A program made the translations under genes and the position numbers. Shown here piece by piece: positions 17,744-26,614 of a stretch of DNA of 64,000 bases. Under the pieces are notes generated by a model. That model saw nothing but the letters and a program-made list of their open reading frames with translations. It was not told the DNA's origin and did no database searches. The DNA comes from Microbacterium helvum (GTDB lineage: Bacteria; Actinomycetota; Actinomycetes; Actinomycetales; Microbacteriaceae), in assembly GCF_014779795.1 (NCBI RefSeq), contig NZ_JACXZS010000014.1, positions 49,517 to 113,516 of the forward strand, in the 5' to 3' direction. How positions within the stretch are numbered: the stretch's first letter is position 1; each line of letters starts with the position of its first letter.

Positions 17744-18514
17744 GTGGATCAGACACCGACAGCCCCGGCGCTGAGATTGTCAGGACTCGTGAAGCGGTTC
17801 GGCGACAAGCTCGCCGTCGCCGGGCTCGACCTGCAGGTTCCGACAGGGTCGTTCTTCGGCCTCGTCGGGCCCAACGGCGCCGGCAAGACGACGACGCTCT
17901 CGATGGCGACAGGTCTTCTGCGACCCGACGCCGGCACGGCAGAGGTGCACGGCGTCGACGTGTGGCAGCATCCCGTCGAAGCCAAGCGCATGATCGGCAA
18001 CCTCGCCGACGGCGTGCGCCTGTTCGATCGGCTCACCGGCGAGCAACTCATCACCTACACGGCGATGATGTTCGGCGTCCCGCGGCCCGAGATCGCCCCG
18101 CGCGTGGCCGACCTGCTGACCCTGATGGACCTGCGCGAAGCCGCCGGGACGATGGTCGCCGACTACTCGGCGGGCATGACCAAGAAGGTGGCGCTCGCGT
18201 GCGCGCTGGTCAACGCGCCCCGCCTGCTCGTGCTCGACGAGCCGTTCGAGTCCGTCGACCCGGTGTCGGCCGCCAACATCGAGGACGTCCTGCGCAGCTA
18301 CACGTCGACCGGCGGCACCGTCATCGTGTCGAGCCACTCCATGGATCTCGTCCAGCGCATGTGCGATCACGTCGCGATCATCGTCCACGGCGGGGTGCGC
18401 GCCGCGGGAACGGTCGAGGACGTCCGCGCGGGCGAGACCCTGCAGTCCCGGTTCCTGACGCTCGTCGGCGGCCGTCACAGCTCGGAGGGCCCGGAGTGGT
18501 TGCGACAGTCCTGA
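17744..18514 (+). CDS. ABC transporter ATP-binding protein
   Basis: 256 aa. Walker A GPNGAGKTTT at about 43-52, signature YSAGMTKKVALACAL (a variant of LSGGQ), Walker B LLVLDEPFESVD and the switch histidine in VSSHSMD. It is an export-type ATPase of the CcmA/DrrA class. The start is GTG with GGGAGG abutting. It overlaps the permease gene by 19 bp. Confidence 0.93.
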   Translation: MDQTPTAPALRLSGLVKRFGDKLAVAGLDLQVPTGSFFGLVGPNGAGKTTTLSMATGLLRPDAGTAEVHGVDVWQHPVEAKRMIGNLADGVRLFDRLTGEQLITYTAMMFGVPRPEIAPRVADLLTLMDLREAAGTMVADYSAGMTKKVALACALVNAPRLLVLDEPFESVDPVSAANIEDVLRSYTSTGGTVIVSSHSMDLVQRMCDHVAIIVHGGVRAAGTVEDVRAGETLQSRFLTLVGGRHSSEGPEWLRQS

Positions 18515-20076
18515 GGCTGCGGTACCGCCTGCTCGGCAACTCCCTCGCCCGCAGTCCCTGGCAGCTGGTGGGCTTCATCCTCGGGATGCTGGCGGCCGTG
18601 TGGCTCGTCGGCCTCGTGGTGGCGGGGCTCGTGGCCGTCAGCTTCCTGCAGGGTCTCGAGGCGACGCGCACGATCGCCGTGGTCGCCGGCTCGGCCCTGC
18701 TGCTGGGCTGGGCCATCGGTCCGCTGATCGTCGCCGGGGCGGACGGAATGGTGGATGCCGACCGCCTGGCGCCGTTCCCGTTCTCACAGCGTCAGCTCAT
18801 GCTCGCGCTGACGGGAACCGGGCTGACCGGCATCCCCGGCATCGCCACCACCCTCACCGCCCTCGCGTCGGTCATCCTGTGGGTGCGCTGGCCGCTCGCG
18901 GCGATCATCGCGCTCCCGATGATCGCGGTCGCCGTGCTGACGTGCGTGCTCGTCAGCCGACTCGTCACCACGATGACGACCGGGTTCTCGGGGCGGCGTC
19001 GCGGGCAGGAGGTCATCGGCACGATCGTGATCGGCCTGCTGATCATGACCGGGCCGATCCTGACCGGCATCCTCAGTGCGGTCGACGCCGCGAGCGACCT
19101 GCCGGCCCGGCTGGAGCTGGCAGGCGCGATCCTCGGCTGGACCCCGCTCGGCGCCGCGTGGGCCGTGCCCGGTGACGTCGCCGCCGGCGCCTGGCTCCCC
19201 GCGCTGTGCAAGCTCGTGATCGCCGTCGGAACGCTGGCCGCGCTCTGGTACGTGTGGGCGCGGGCGCTGCATTCCTCGGCCGGCACGCGTCCGCGCCCGA
19301 CCACCCGCACCGTCAAGTCCGGAGCGCTCGGACTGTTCGGCGCGATGCCGACCGGCGGGGTCGGGGCGACGTGGGCCCGCTCGCTCAACGGATGGCTGCG
19401 GGATCCGCGCTACCTGCGTCAGCTGATCTTCATCCCGCTCTTCCCCGCCCTCTTCGCGTTCACCACCGGGGTGGACGGCGTGATGTTCACTGTGTCCGCG
19501 ATCTTCGTCGCCCTGATCCTTGCCATCGCGACCTACGCCGACATCTCCTACGACGGCACGGCCTTCGCGTCCGTCCTGTCATCGGGCATCACCGGGCGCG
19601 CCGATCGCTGGGGCCGCACCCTCGGCGCAGGTTCGGTGGGCCTCCCGGCCGTCATCGTCGTCGCGATCGTCGTGGCCGCGGTCACCGGAGCCTGGCAGAA
19701 CCTGGCCGCCGTGCTCGGCGGAGCCCTCGGCCTGCTCCTCGCCGGCTACGGCGTCTCCGCGGTGTCGTCGGCGCTGCTGGTCGTCCCGGTCCCGCGCGCG
19801 GGTGATAGCCCCTTCAAGACCGTGCCGGGCCAGACCTTCGCGAGCGGGATGCTGGTGTTCCTGGTGATGGGCGCCTGCCTGCTGCTCGGCGCACCGGCGC
19901 TCGTCCTGGCGATCGTCGCGATGACCACGGCGTCGGCCACCCTCGGCGCGGTGTCTCTCGTCGTCGGCGTCGCCGTCGGTGCGGGAGTCATCGTCGCCGG
20001 GGTCTTCGTCGGCGGCCGCCTCCTCGACCGTTCCGGTCCGGGGCTGCTGCAGCGGATCAAGGCGTTCCCGATCTGA
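18496..20076 (+). CDS. ABC exporter permease (multi-span membrane protein)
   Basis: 526 aa with about twelve hydrophobic segments, consistent with a large single-chain permease for the adjacent ATPase. The GTG at 18496 has GGAGG 7 nt upstream inside the ATPase gene. A soluble stretch around residues 255-300 contains TRPRPTTRTVKSG. Substrate unknown; such two-gene systems in actinobacteria often export peptides, antibiotics or lipids. Confidence 0.88.
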   Translation: MVATVLRLRYRLLGNSLARSPWQLVGFILGMLAAVWLVGLVVAGLVAVSFLQGLEATRTIAVVAGSALLLGWAIGPLIVAGADGMVDADRLAPFPFSQRQLMLALTGTGLTGIPGIATTLTALASVILWVRWPLAAIIALPMIAVAVLTCVLVSRLVTTMTTGFSGRRRGQEVIGTIVIGLLIMTGPILTGILSAVDAASDLPARLELAGAILGWTPLGAAWAVPGDVAAGAWLPALCKLVIAVGTLAALWYVWARALHSSAGTRPRPTTRTVKSGALGLFGAMPTGGVGATWARSLNGWLRDPRYLRQLIFIPLFPALFAFTTGVDGVMFTVSAIFVALILAIATYADISYDGTAFASVLSSGITGRADRWGRTLGAGSVGLPAVIVVAIVVAAVTGAWQNLAAVLGGALGLLLAGYGVSAVSSALLVVPVPRAGDSPFKTVPGQTFASGMLVFLVMGACLLLGAPALVLAIVAMTTASATLGAVSLVVGVAVGAGVIVAGVFVGGRLLDRSGPGLLQRIKAFPI

Positions 20077-20126
20077 CGCGCGTCGGGGTCGTTGCTTTCG
20101 GCGGCCGTCTTCGCGAGGATTCGCGC

Positions 20127-20510
20127 ATGAGCGACAAGACCGACTCCGAGCAGATCGACGACATCATCGCGCAGCTGGCGGGATGGAAGCACGAGACGGT
20201 CGCCTCGCTGCGAGCGGCGATCCGGGCGGCCGACCCCGATGTCGTCGAGGCGGTCAAGTACAAGAAGCCCTCCAAGCCGGAGGGAGTCCCCTTCTGGACC
20301 CATGACGGCGATCTCTGCTTCGTCGACGTGCTGAAGAACGCCGTGCGCCTGACCTTCTCGAAGGGCGCACGCATGCCGCAGAGCGACCTGTTCAACACGC
20401 GTCTGGACAGCAAGGTCGTCCGCGGTATCGACTTCGTCGAGGGCAGCACCGTGGATCGTTCGGCGATCGGCGAGCTCGTCGCGGACGCCGTCAGGATCAA
20501 CGCCGGCTGA
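20127..20510 (+). CDS. DUF1801 (YdhG-like) protein
   Basis: 127 aa. The block IDDIIAQLAGWKHETVASLRAAIRAADPDVVEAVKYKKPSKPEGVPFW and the later RLTFSKGARMPQSDLFN are typical of DUF1801 proteins, small cytosolic alpha/beta proteins of unknown function. GAGG precedes the ATG by 8 nt. Stand-alone between the exporter and the kinase-like gene. Confidence 0.85.
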   Translation: MSDKTDSEQIDDIIAQLAGWKHETVASLRAAIRAADPDVVEAVKYKKPSKPEGVPFWTHDGDLCFVDVLKNAVRLTFSKGARMPQSDLFNTRLDSKVVRGIDFVEGSTVDRSAIGELVADAVRINAG

Positions 20511-20527
20511 CGACCGCTTGATCCGCA

Positions 20528-20568
20528 CTCCTCGATATTTGTAGGCTCTTCCAACAAATGCCGAGGAG
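20528..20568 (+). promoter_or_regulatory. Hairpin that sequesters the ribosome site of the kinase-like gene
   Basis: CTCCTCGATATTTGT (20528-20542) pairs with ACAAATGCCGAGGAG (20554-20568) with two mismatches. The 3' arm contains the GAGGAG Shine-Dalgarno sequence 5 nt before the ATG. If transcribed, the structure would mask translation initiation. Alternatively it is a DNA operator. Confidence 0.5.
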
Positions 20569-20573
20569 TTCAG

Positions 20574-21437
20574 ATGCTCAACGACGACCAATGGTCCCCG
20601 TCCTTCCTGCCGCCCGGGCGGAGCACCCGGCACATCCGCCGCCTCGCGGGCGGGTTCGCCAGCCCGGTGTGGCTGTGCGAGCTCGACGGCGGCGAAGAGG
20701 TCGTCATCAAGGCGCCCGCCGAGGACCGTGCGGACCTGTTCGCGACCGAGGCCGCCGGCTTGCAGACGCTGACCTCGCTGGGCGGTCTCCGGACGCCGCG
20801 CGTGCTCGCGACGGGACCGCGCTCGATCGCGCTCGAGGCGCTCGAGCCGGACGCTCCCGGCGCGGATGCCTTCTGGCAGGAGGCCGGCCGGAGCGTCGCA
20901 CGCATGCACGCGACCACGCCGCACCGCCGATTCGGCTGGGACCGCGACGGCTGGCTCGGGCTGCTCCCCCAGCGCAACGGGTGGGATGCCGACGGCCACC
21001 GCTTCTTCGCCGAGAACCGGGTGCTGCGATACCTCGCCGAGCCCCGCGTGGAGGCTGCGCTCGATGGGTCGGACCGCTCCGGGATCGAGCGTCTCTGCGG
21101 TCGGCTGCCGACCCTCATCCCCGACACGGGCGCGCGCCTCACGCACGGCGACCTGTGGCGCAACAATGTCGTCGCGGACCGCGCCGGACGACCGGCCGTC
21201 ATCGACCCCGCCGTGAGCTACGGCTGGGCCGAGGTCGATATCGCGCACATGCTCTGCTCGGGCGGCGTGCCCGACTCCTTCTTCGCGGCCTACGCCGAGA
21301 TCCGCCCGCTGCACGCCGACTGGCAGGAGCACGCGCACATCCTCAACCTGCGGCAGCTTCTCGCGATGCTCGCCGCGGGCATCCCGATCCCGACCATCGT
21401 CGGTTCGATCCGGGAGCTCATCAGTGCGTACGCGTAG
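20574..21437 (+). CDS. Fructosamine-kinase / aminoglycoside-phosphotransferase-like kinase
   Basis: 287 aa. The kinase-like fold shows GGFASPVW as nucleotide loop, VVIKAP with the ATP-binding lysine, the catalytic loop THGDLWRNNVV (about 190-200), and IDPAVSYGWAEVDIAHM with the metal-binding Asp. The GWDRDGWLG motif is characteristic of fructosamine-kinase-type proteins that phosphorylate glycated amines, initiating protein repair or sugar-amine catabolism. GAGGAG lies 5 nt before the ATG, inside a hairpin. Confidence 0.88.
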   Translation: MLNDDQWSPSFLPPGRSTRHIRRLAGGFASPVWLCELDGGEEVVIKAPAEDRADLFATEAAGLQTLTSLGGLRTPRVLATGPRSIALEALEPDAPGADAFWQEAGRSVARMHATTPHRRFGWDRDGWLGLLPQRNGWDADGHRFFAENRVLRYLAEPRVEAALDGSDRSGIERLCGRLPTLIPDTGARLTHGDLWRNNVVADRAGRPAVIDPAVSYGWAEVDIAHMLCSGGVPDSFFAAYAEIRPLHADWQEHAHILNLRQLLAMLAAGIPIPTIVGSIRELISAYA

Positions 21438-21469
21438 ACGCCGCTCACGAGAGCGACCGTCGCGGCGCT

Positions 21470-21509
21470 GAGTGCGACCTGGTGAGGATGAGTGCGACCT
21501 AGTGAGGAT
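21470..21509 (+). repeat. Two tandem copies of a 20-bp unit
   Basis: GAGTGCGACCTGGTGAGGAT (21470-21489) is followed directly by the same unit with one change (A for G at base 12). It abuts the palindromic element at 21506. It may be local slippage at the edge of that element. Confidence 0.8.
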
Positions 21510-21601
21510 GAGTGGATGCCGGGCGCCCGGCTGGCCCCCCGCGCCCAGAGGCTCCAGCCGACGCGAAGCTGCGACTGCGGGGGCGTGGGGACCACTCATC
21601 C
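21506..21601 (-). repeat. Dispersed palindromic element, family 1, copy 2
   Basis: A 96-bp element with perfect 10-bp terminal inverted repeats, GGATGAGTGG and CCACTCATCC. Its reverse complement aligns with 14047-14130. The end overlaps the stop codon of the secreted-protein gene at 21596. It lies between convergent genes, as does copy 1. MITE-like or REP-like; no coding capacity. Confidence 0.7.
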
Positions 21602-22408
21602 GAGGTCATTCGCGCGCGGACCAGCTCTCCGCCGCTCGCGCGAAAGCGCGATGGCCGCGCCGAGGGCACCAGCGAGGATCGCCGCGGTTACCCCGGCGAT
21701 GATCCACACCTTCGTGCCGTCGTACCACGGGCGATGAACGCCAGTTGAACCGCCGCCACCGACCGCATCATCGTGACCTTCCGCATCTGCGATCGCCTGC
21801 GCATAGCGCTTCGCGACAATCGGTGCGAGCTCGGAGACAGGCATCGGGCTCGGGACCTCCACCGCTGCAACCTGATTGAGCGCCGAGACCACTCCGTCAT
21901 CCAGAGACAGCCACTGCGCCGATGGCGCGTCGTTCACAAGAACGGCATCGGACGGAAGGGCAGATAAGGCGCGACCGAGTTCGACATCGTTGTTGAAGCC
22001 CGCCATCTCGGCTCGGGCCGCCGCTGAGGGCCGCCACACACGATACGTTCCGAGGACCTCGCCGTCAGCGGCGAGGACCGACGCCAGCCATTCATCGGTG
22101 GCGGTCACCGCCGGCGCCTTGGCATCTCCAGCGATCAGCTCCGCACTCCAGACAGAGATCTGGTGCGGATCGCCGAAGCGGGCGGCAGAAGAGAAGTCGG
22201 GGACGCCTGCGTCGCCCATGTTCCCGGCATCTTTCGTGCCTCCATTGCTCGCGCGAAGGTTGTCCAGGGCTTTCGTCGAGTAGGCATCCCTCACGTCGGG
22301 CGGCGTCGAGTCGTCTGCCAAAGCAGGCGCGGCATATCCGCTGAGGAGAAGTGCGAGTGCGACGGCGAACACAGCGCGTACGCCGTTACGGTCAGCACGT
22401 CTGGTCAT
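21596..22408 (-). CDS. Secreted, C-terminally membrane-anchored hypothetical protein
   Basis: 270 aa. Residues 1-32 form a Sec signal peptide (RAVFAVALALLLSGYAAPALA, cleavage after ALA). A long extracellular domain follows with SVWSAELIAGD and TYRVWRPSAAARAEMAGF. One membrane helix at about 238-260 precedes a basic tail (SRERRR), giving a type-I anchor. I recognise no family. The start at 22408 is the ATG nearest the signal peptide; no strong ribosome site is visible. Confidence 0.72.
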   Translation of the reverse strand: MTRRADRNGVRAVFAVALALLLSGYAAPALADDSTPPDVRDAYSTKALDNLRASNGGTKDAGNMGDAGVPDFSSAARFGDPHQISVWSAELIAGDAKAPAVTATDEWLASVLAADGEVLGTYRVWRPSAAARAEMAGFNNDVELGRALSALPSDAVLVNDAPSAQWLSLDDGVVSALNQVAAVEVPSPMPVSELAPIVAKRYAQAIADAEGHDDAVGGGGSTGVHRPWYDGTKVWIIAGVTAAILAGALGAAIALSRERRRAGPRANDLG

Positions 22409-22551
22409 GGTGCCCAAGCCCCCCCAGAAGGCGCGCATCCAGGTTGGTGGCCTGCCGACACCTAACATGCAGGTCACGCGAGATTTCTGCACGCTAGCGG
22501 ACCCGCCGGCAGGAGCGCAAGGGAACTGCGGCTGCGCACGTGAGGGATAAG

Positions 22552-22701
22552 GTGCCAGCCGCTGAGTCTGAGCCGATCTACCTGATCCGAATCTACGGCG
22601 ACCGCACCCACACGTCCGAGTACGGCGCCGGCGTCTACGCCGGCATCGTCGCCGACGAGCTCCGCAGACTGGACCTGCTGCCCACCTCGATCTGCCGTTG
22701 A
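22552..22701 (+). CDS. Small hypothetical protein (49 aa)
   Basis: GTG start with GAGG 6 nt upstream. The product has a strand-like segment PIYLIRIYGDRTHTSEYGAG and a helix AGIVADELRRLDLL. Codon third positions are GC-rich. The stop lies 6 bp before a palindromic hairpin that would end the transcript. No family recognised; it resembles a small alpha/beta single-domain protein. Confidence 0.45.
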   Translation: MPAAESEPIYLIRIYGDRTHTSEYGAGVYAGIVADELRRLDLLPTSICR

Positions 22702-22707
22702 TGTCGA

Positions 22708-22741
22708 TGGATGCCTCGGCCCCGGCCGGTCGAGGCATCCA
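22708..22741 (+). repeat. Dispersed palindrome family 2, copy A (terminator-like)
   Basis: A perfect 11-bp inverted repeat TGGATGCCTCG / CGAGGCATCCA with a 12-nt loop containing CCGGCCGGT. A close relative lies at 34464-34500, sharing the loop, GGCATCCACC and the flank GTTCAT. It follows the 49-aa gene and faces the convergent aldo/keto reductase gene. Confidence 0.7.
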
Positions 22742-22770
22742 CCGTTCATCGTCGCGACGCCGCGATTCTG

Positions 22771-23742
22771 TCAGCTCCTGCTTTGGAAGCCCTCAACGAT
22801 CCTGTCGAGCTCGGCCCAAAGGCTCCGAGGGATGTCGCGCGCGAAGGCGGTGACGTCCGCGACGGCCTCTGCGGCAGATGCGATCCCCGCGACGACCGTT
22901 GAGACGCCTGGTGATCGGGTTGCGAATTGGATCGCAGCCTCGGGCAATGTCGCACCGTGTCTTCTGCACACAAGAGCCAGTTCCCGGGCGAGGGCAACGA
23001 GTTCGTCCCCCGCGGGCGAATACTCGAACATGCTGTCGTCTGCCGGCCAGGGCCGCGCGAGGAGCCCCGAGTTGAACGGGCCAGCGACCGCGAGCCACAC
23101 ACCCCTGGACTGCGCATGCGCGAGCAGAGGCGCCGCAGAGCGGTCGATCAGAGTCCATCTTCCTGCGATCATCACTGCATCGAGGTTGGTTGTCGAGAGA
23201 AGCCGGTCCGCGATGCGCCAGTCCGATGTGCCCACACCGTACGCGGAGATGACCCCTTCCGCACGTAGCTCCTCGAGAGCCGGCGCGGTCTCACGTTCGA
23301 CCTGGTCCACATGGCGGTCCGGGTCGTGTACGAAGACGATATCGACACGGTCGCAACGCAGGCGCTCAAGACTCTCTTCCAATGATCGAAAGACCCCGGC
23401 TCTCGAATAGTCCCTGGTCCATTGACGCGCGGTCGCGATCGCCCATTGCCCGTCGACGAGTCCATCGACGCGCGGTGACGTCTCGTTCAGGAGCCGCTTG
23501 CCCACCTTCGTCGACAACAGGAATTCGGCACGTGGTCGCGCCGACAGCGACGCACCTAACCTGGACTCCGATAACCCCAAGCCGTAGTACGGAGCGGTAT
23601 CGAAGTAGCGGATTCCGGCGTCCCACGCCGCGTCCACCGCACCATGTGCGGCCTCATCCGTGACCGGGGCGAAGAGGTTGCCCAGCGGCGCTGCCCCAAA
23701 GCCGAGCGCGGGCGTTCCACTTGAGAAGCGCGACTCGATCAC
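22771..23742 (-). CDS. Aldo/keto reductase, sugar-dehydrogenase type
   Basis: 323 aa NAD(P)-dependent barrel. The catalytic tetrad is visible: D in RYFDTAPYYG (about 45-55), Y in PYYGLG, K in LLSTKVGK (about 80) and H in VFVHDPD (about 140). The closest pattern is D-threo-aldose/L-fucose 1-dehydrogenase, which oxidises an aldose to its lactone. The GTG start overlaps the amidohydrolase stop by 4 bp. In order after enolase and lactonase genes this gives an oxidative sugar pathway: aldose to lactone, lactone to acid, acid to 2-keto-3-deoxy acid. Substrate inferred only. Confidence 0.87.
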   Translation of the reverse strand: MIESRFSSGTPALGFGAAPLGNLFAPVTDEAAHGAVDAAWDAGIRYFDTAPYYGLGLSESRLGASLSARPRAEFLLSTKVGKRLLNETSPRVDGLVDGQWAIATARQWTRDYSRAGVFRSLEESLERLRCDRVDIVFVHDPDRHVDQVERETAPALEELRAEGVISAYGVGTSDWRIADRLLSTTNLDAVMIAGRWTLIDRSAAPLLAHAQSRGVWLAVAGPFNSGLLARPWPADDSMFEYSPAGDELVALARELALVCRRHGATLPEAAIQFATRSPGVSTVVAGIASAAEAVADVTAFARDIPRSLWAELDRIVEGFQSRS

Positions 23743-24581
23743 AGCAGCCCGTACCACCGACTCGCGCTTCCTCCGAAGATCTCTGCCTGCGCCCTTGCCG
23801 GAAGATCGTCGAACCACTCCTCTGCGGCAGTGACCGCAAGCGTGAAGTCACCGGAGAGCAGACACACGGGCCAGTCCGACCCGAACAGGAGACGATCAGG
23901 TCCAAACGCCGCGAGCGCATGACGAACGACGCCTCGCAGTGACCGCGCGGTCCATCCCTGCCCAGCGAGATTGCCGAGACCGGATACCTTGGCAGCGACG
24001 TTCGGGAGCCCACCGAGCGTCACTATCGCGTGCTCCCAGCCGTCGTCTGGCCTTCCTCCGTGTGGGTTCCCGAGGTGGTCGAGGATCCAGTTAAGGCCTG
24101 AGATCTCGCGCGCTGCCCGTACGGCCGACGCACGCTGATCCGGCCTGATCACAGCATCGAAAGCGAGACCGTGTGCGCCGACTCGCTCGAGTCCGCGTCG
24201 GATCGCGGGGCGATCCAACCAGTCGGAGTCCTCCTCGAACTGCACCTGATGACGCACTGCCACCAATCTGTCGCCGCCGTCACAGGAACGCAGCCTGGCG
24301 ATGGCCGCATCGACGTCAGCGCTGAGATCGATCCAGCCGACTACTCCGACAATCCACGGGTTGGCCGAAGCGAGCGCGAGCATGTCGACCGTCTCCGCCT
24401 CGTCGCACAGGTTCTGGATGAGCACCGAGCCGTCGAAGCCACCCCGGCGCATCTGCGCCTGGTATTCCTCGACCGCGAAGGTGCGGTTCAGCAGATCTTC
24501 CCTGATCCACGGTTGAGGATTTCTGTCGAGATCCCACACGTGGTGATGCGCGTCGATGCGCACTGGAGCGCCCCCTTTCAT
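23739..24581 (-). CDS. Amidohydrolase-2 family lactonase (fuconolactonase-like)
   Basis: 280 aa. The metal motif RIDAHHHVWDLDRNP opens the chain, with a later LDHLGNP and a terminal LFGSDWPVCLL that supplies the last Asp ligand. This pattern is shared by L-fuconolactonase, L-rhamnonolactonase and related sugar-lactone hydrolases. The ATG at 24581 overlaps the enolase stop as ATGA; a GTG six codons in is the alternative. It is placed between the dehydrogenase and the dehydratase of the proposed pathway. Confidence 0.85.
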   Translation of the reverse strand: MKGGAPVRIDAHHHVWDLDRNPQPWIREDLLNRTFAVEEYQAQMRRGGFDGSVLIQNLCDEAETVDMLALASANPWIVGVVGWIDLSADVDAAIARLRSCDGGDRLVAVRHQVQFEEDSDWLDRPAIRRGLERVGAHGLAFDAVIRPDQRASAVRAAREISGLNWILDHLGNPHGGRPDDGWEHAIVTLGGLPNVAAKVSGLGNLAGQGWTARSLRGVVRHALAAFGPDRLLFGSDWPVCLLSGDFTLAVTAAEEWFDDLPARAQAEIFGGSASRWYGLL

Positions 24582-25669
24582 GCCCCGACGAATTGCGCGA
24601 GCTCCGCGGGGTATTCGAGATCCGCCGGCAGACCGATACCGACGGACTCGGGAGCATGAACGAAGCCCTCTGCATCGACGTGGCGCTCTCGCTCGACCGC
24701 TGCATTCGTGACGAGCGACTCGTAGTAGGTGGTGTTCGGTATCGCCATGCACAGGTGACGGTTCGGCGCGTCCGATCCATGCACCTCCACGCGCAGCCGG
24801 AACGCATCCGCGAGGTGCGCGATGCGCATTGATCCGGTGATACCGCCCTTGAGGACGGTATCGGTGCGCACCCCGAACGTCGCGGTGCCCGCCGCAATGA
24901 AGTCGGCTGTGTTCATGTGGGCTCCATCTGAGGTCTCGGCAACCAGGAGCGGTACATCGACAACTCGCTGCAACTGTCTGTAGGCATGGATGCTGAACTC
25001 GCGCATGGGTTCCTCGAACCACAAGTAGCCGTTCGCGGACATCACCCGTCCGATATGGATGGCGTCAGGCAGGTCGAATCCGGCTGAACCGTCATACATA
25101 AGGGGCACGTCATCCCCGACATGTGAACGCAGCGCTTCGCACAGCCTCGCGTCGCGCCGAGCATCTCCCCACGCGTGCAGCTTTAGCGCCGTGTAGCCGA
25201 GCTCGAGGCACTGGTCGGCGACGTCGAGATACTCCTCGATGCTGGCGAAGGTGGTCGTAGATGCGTAGGCAGGGATCTTCCTTCGCGCTCCTCCCAACAA
25301 CCGCCAGACCGGAAGGTTCGCGGAGCGAGCCGCAAGATCCCACAGCGCGACATCGACGATCCCGAGCAACGGCAGACTCAGCTCGTGGATGCGGTCGATC
25401 TCCCAGACACGATGCCAGAGATGCTCGCGATCGAGCGGATCCTGCCCGACGAGCTCGTCGCGGAACAGCCGGTCGACGGCATGCTCGAGCTGCGGGGCGC
25501 TTCCCGGACGCTTGAGCAGCGCAACGCCCTCCACGCCGTGATCGGTGCGCAGGTGTAGAACGGCGCCCTCGTCATCGCCCGGACTTCCCTCGAGCCCCGC
25601 GCGCCATGCGAACGCCGGTGATGGCGCAGGAATGCGGACTCGGTGTGTTTCGACATGCGTAATTCTCAT
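24578..25669 (-). CDS. Enolase-superfamily (mandelate racemase/muconate lactonising-like) sugar-acid dehydratase
   Basis: 363 aa. The N-terminal capping domain is followed by the barrel with a lysine in LKLHAWGD, metal ligands D in LMYDGS, E in WFEEP and E in VAETSDG, and a D/H pair in RTDTVLKGG and EVHGSD. The KxH pattern at the first base position differs from the KxK of mandelate racemase. Family members dehydrate sugar acids to 2-keto-3-deoxy acids. The ATG at 25669 is preferred to a TTG three codons up. First catabolic gene after the importer. Confidence 0.85.
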   Translation of the reverse strand: MRITHVETHRVRIPAPSPAFAWRAGLEGSPGDDEGAVLHLRTDHGVEGVALLKRPGSAPQLEHAVDRLFRDELVGQDPLDREHLWHRVWEIDRIHELSLPLLGIVDVALWDLAARSANLPVWRLLGGARRKIPAYASTTTFASIEEYLDVADQCLELGYTALKLHAWGDARRDARLCEALRSHVGDDVPLMYDGSAGFDLPDAIHIGRVMSANGYLWFEEPMREFSIHAYRQLQRVVDVPLLVAETSDGAHMNTADFIAAGTATFGVRTDTVLKGGITGSMRIAHLADAFRLRVEVHGSDAPNRHLCMAIPNTTYYESLVTNAAVERERHVDAEGFVHAPESVGIGLPADLEYPAELAQFVGA

Positions 25670-25732
25670 GTGTGCCAATCTCGTGATGCCTCGGCCGACG
25701 TCAGAACACCGCGCGGATGGTCGGCGGCCGGC

Positions 25733-26614
25733 CTATCGGAACGTGCCCTGCGCGACTGAGCCTTGGAGCTTGCGCTGGAAGATGACGTAGATGAGGAGGA
25801 CCGGGATGATTGTCATCACCACTGCGGCGAACAGCGCGCCGAAGTCAATCGAGTACCCCGCGCTGGCCGCGAAAGTCGCCATCCCCTGAGAGATGACATA
25901 TTTATCCCGGTCTGTGTTGAGCACAACCGGCAACAAGAACTGGTTCCACAGACCCAGGAAGTTCAGAATCGCGACGGACGCGATCCCCGGTGTCGCCATC
26001 GGGAGCATGATGGAGAAGAACGTTCGCCAGTCTCCTGCACCGTCGATCAGCGCCGCCTCGTAGACATCGTGCGGGAGCTGCTTGAAGAAAGAGTACAGGA
26101 AGAACATCGTGAATGGCAGGGCGAACGCCACGTAAACGAGGATCAGTCCCGGCGTCGTGTTCAGCAATCCCATGTGCTGCAAGGTGAAGAACAGCGGCAC
26201 GATCGCGAGGAAGACAGGGAATGCCATCGCCGCCAGCATGACGTTGTAGATAAGCCTGTTCCCGCGGAACCGGAACCGTGCGAGCACGTACGCGAGCATG
26301 GATCCCAAGAGCATCACGAGGAACAACGAGCTGCCCACAACGAGCAAGGTGTTGAAGAAGTAGCGCCCGATTCCCGCGTCGCTCCAGGCTTTCACGTAGT
26401 TGGCGAACGAAAGCGATGCGGGCAAGGAGAAGGGGGAACCGAGAATCTCCTTCGTTGTCTTGAAGCTCGACATCACCGTCCAGAGGAACGGCACGATGAC
26501 GATGACCGTCCAGACGCCGAGCAGCGCATGAGATCCGGCTGCGACACGGATGTCGCCGTTCCGAGCCGTACGCCTGTCGGCGGTCGCGCGTGTGACGAGG
26601 GTTGCGCTGCTCAT
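25733..26614 (-). CDS. ABC sugar transporter permease, MalG type
   Basis: 293 aa with six predicted membrane segments. The EAA loop is YEAALIDGAGDWRTFFSIMLP near residue 195. The ATG overlaps the stop of the upstream permease (ATGA). It is the third component of a CUT1 importer and sits between the binding-protein and catabolic genes of the RpiR-linked carbohydrate locus. Confidence 0.92.
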   Translation of the reverse strand: MSSATLVTRATADRRTARNGDIRVAAGSHALLGVWTVIVIVPFLWTVMSSFKTTKEILGSPFSLPASLSFANYVKAWSDAGIGRYFFNTLLVVGSSLFLVMLLGSMLAYVLARFRFRGNRLIYNVMLAAMAFPVFLAIVPLFFTLQHMGLLNTTPGLILVYVAFALPFTMFFLYSFFKQLPHDVYEAALIDGAGDWRTFFSIMLPMATPGIASVAILNFLGLWNQFLLPVVLNTDRDKYVISQGMATFAASAGYSIDFGALFAAVVMTIIPVLLIYVIFQRKLQGSVAQGTFR

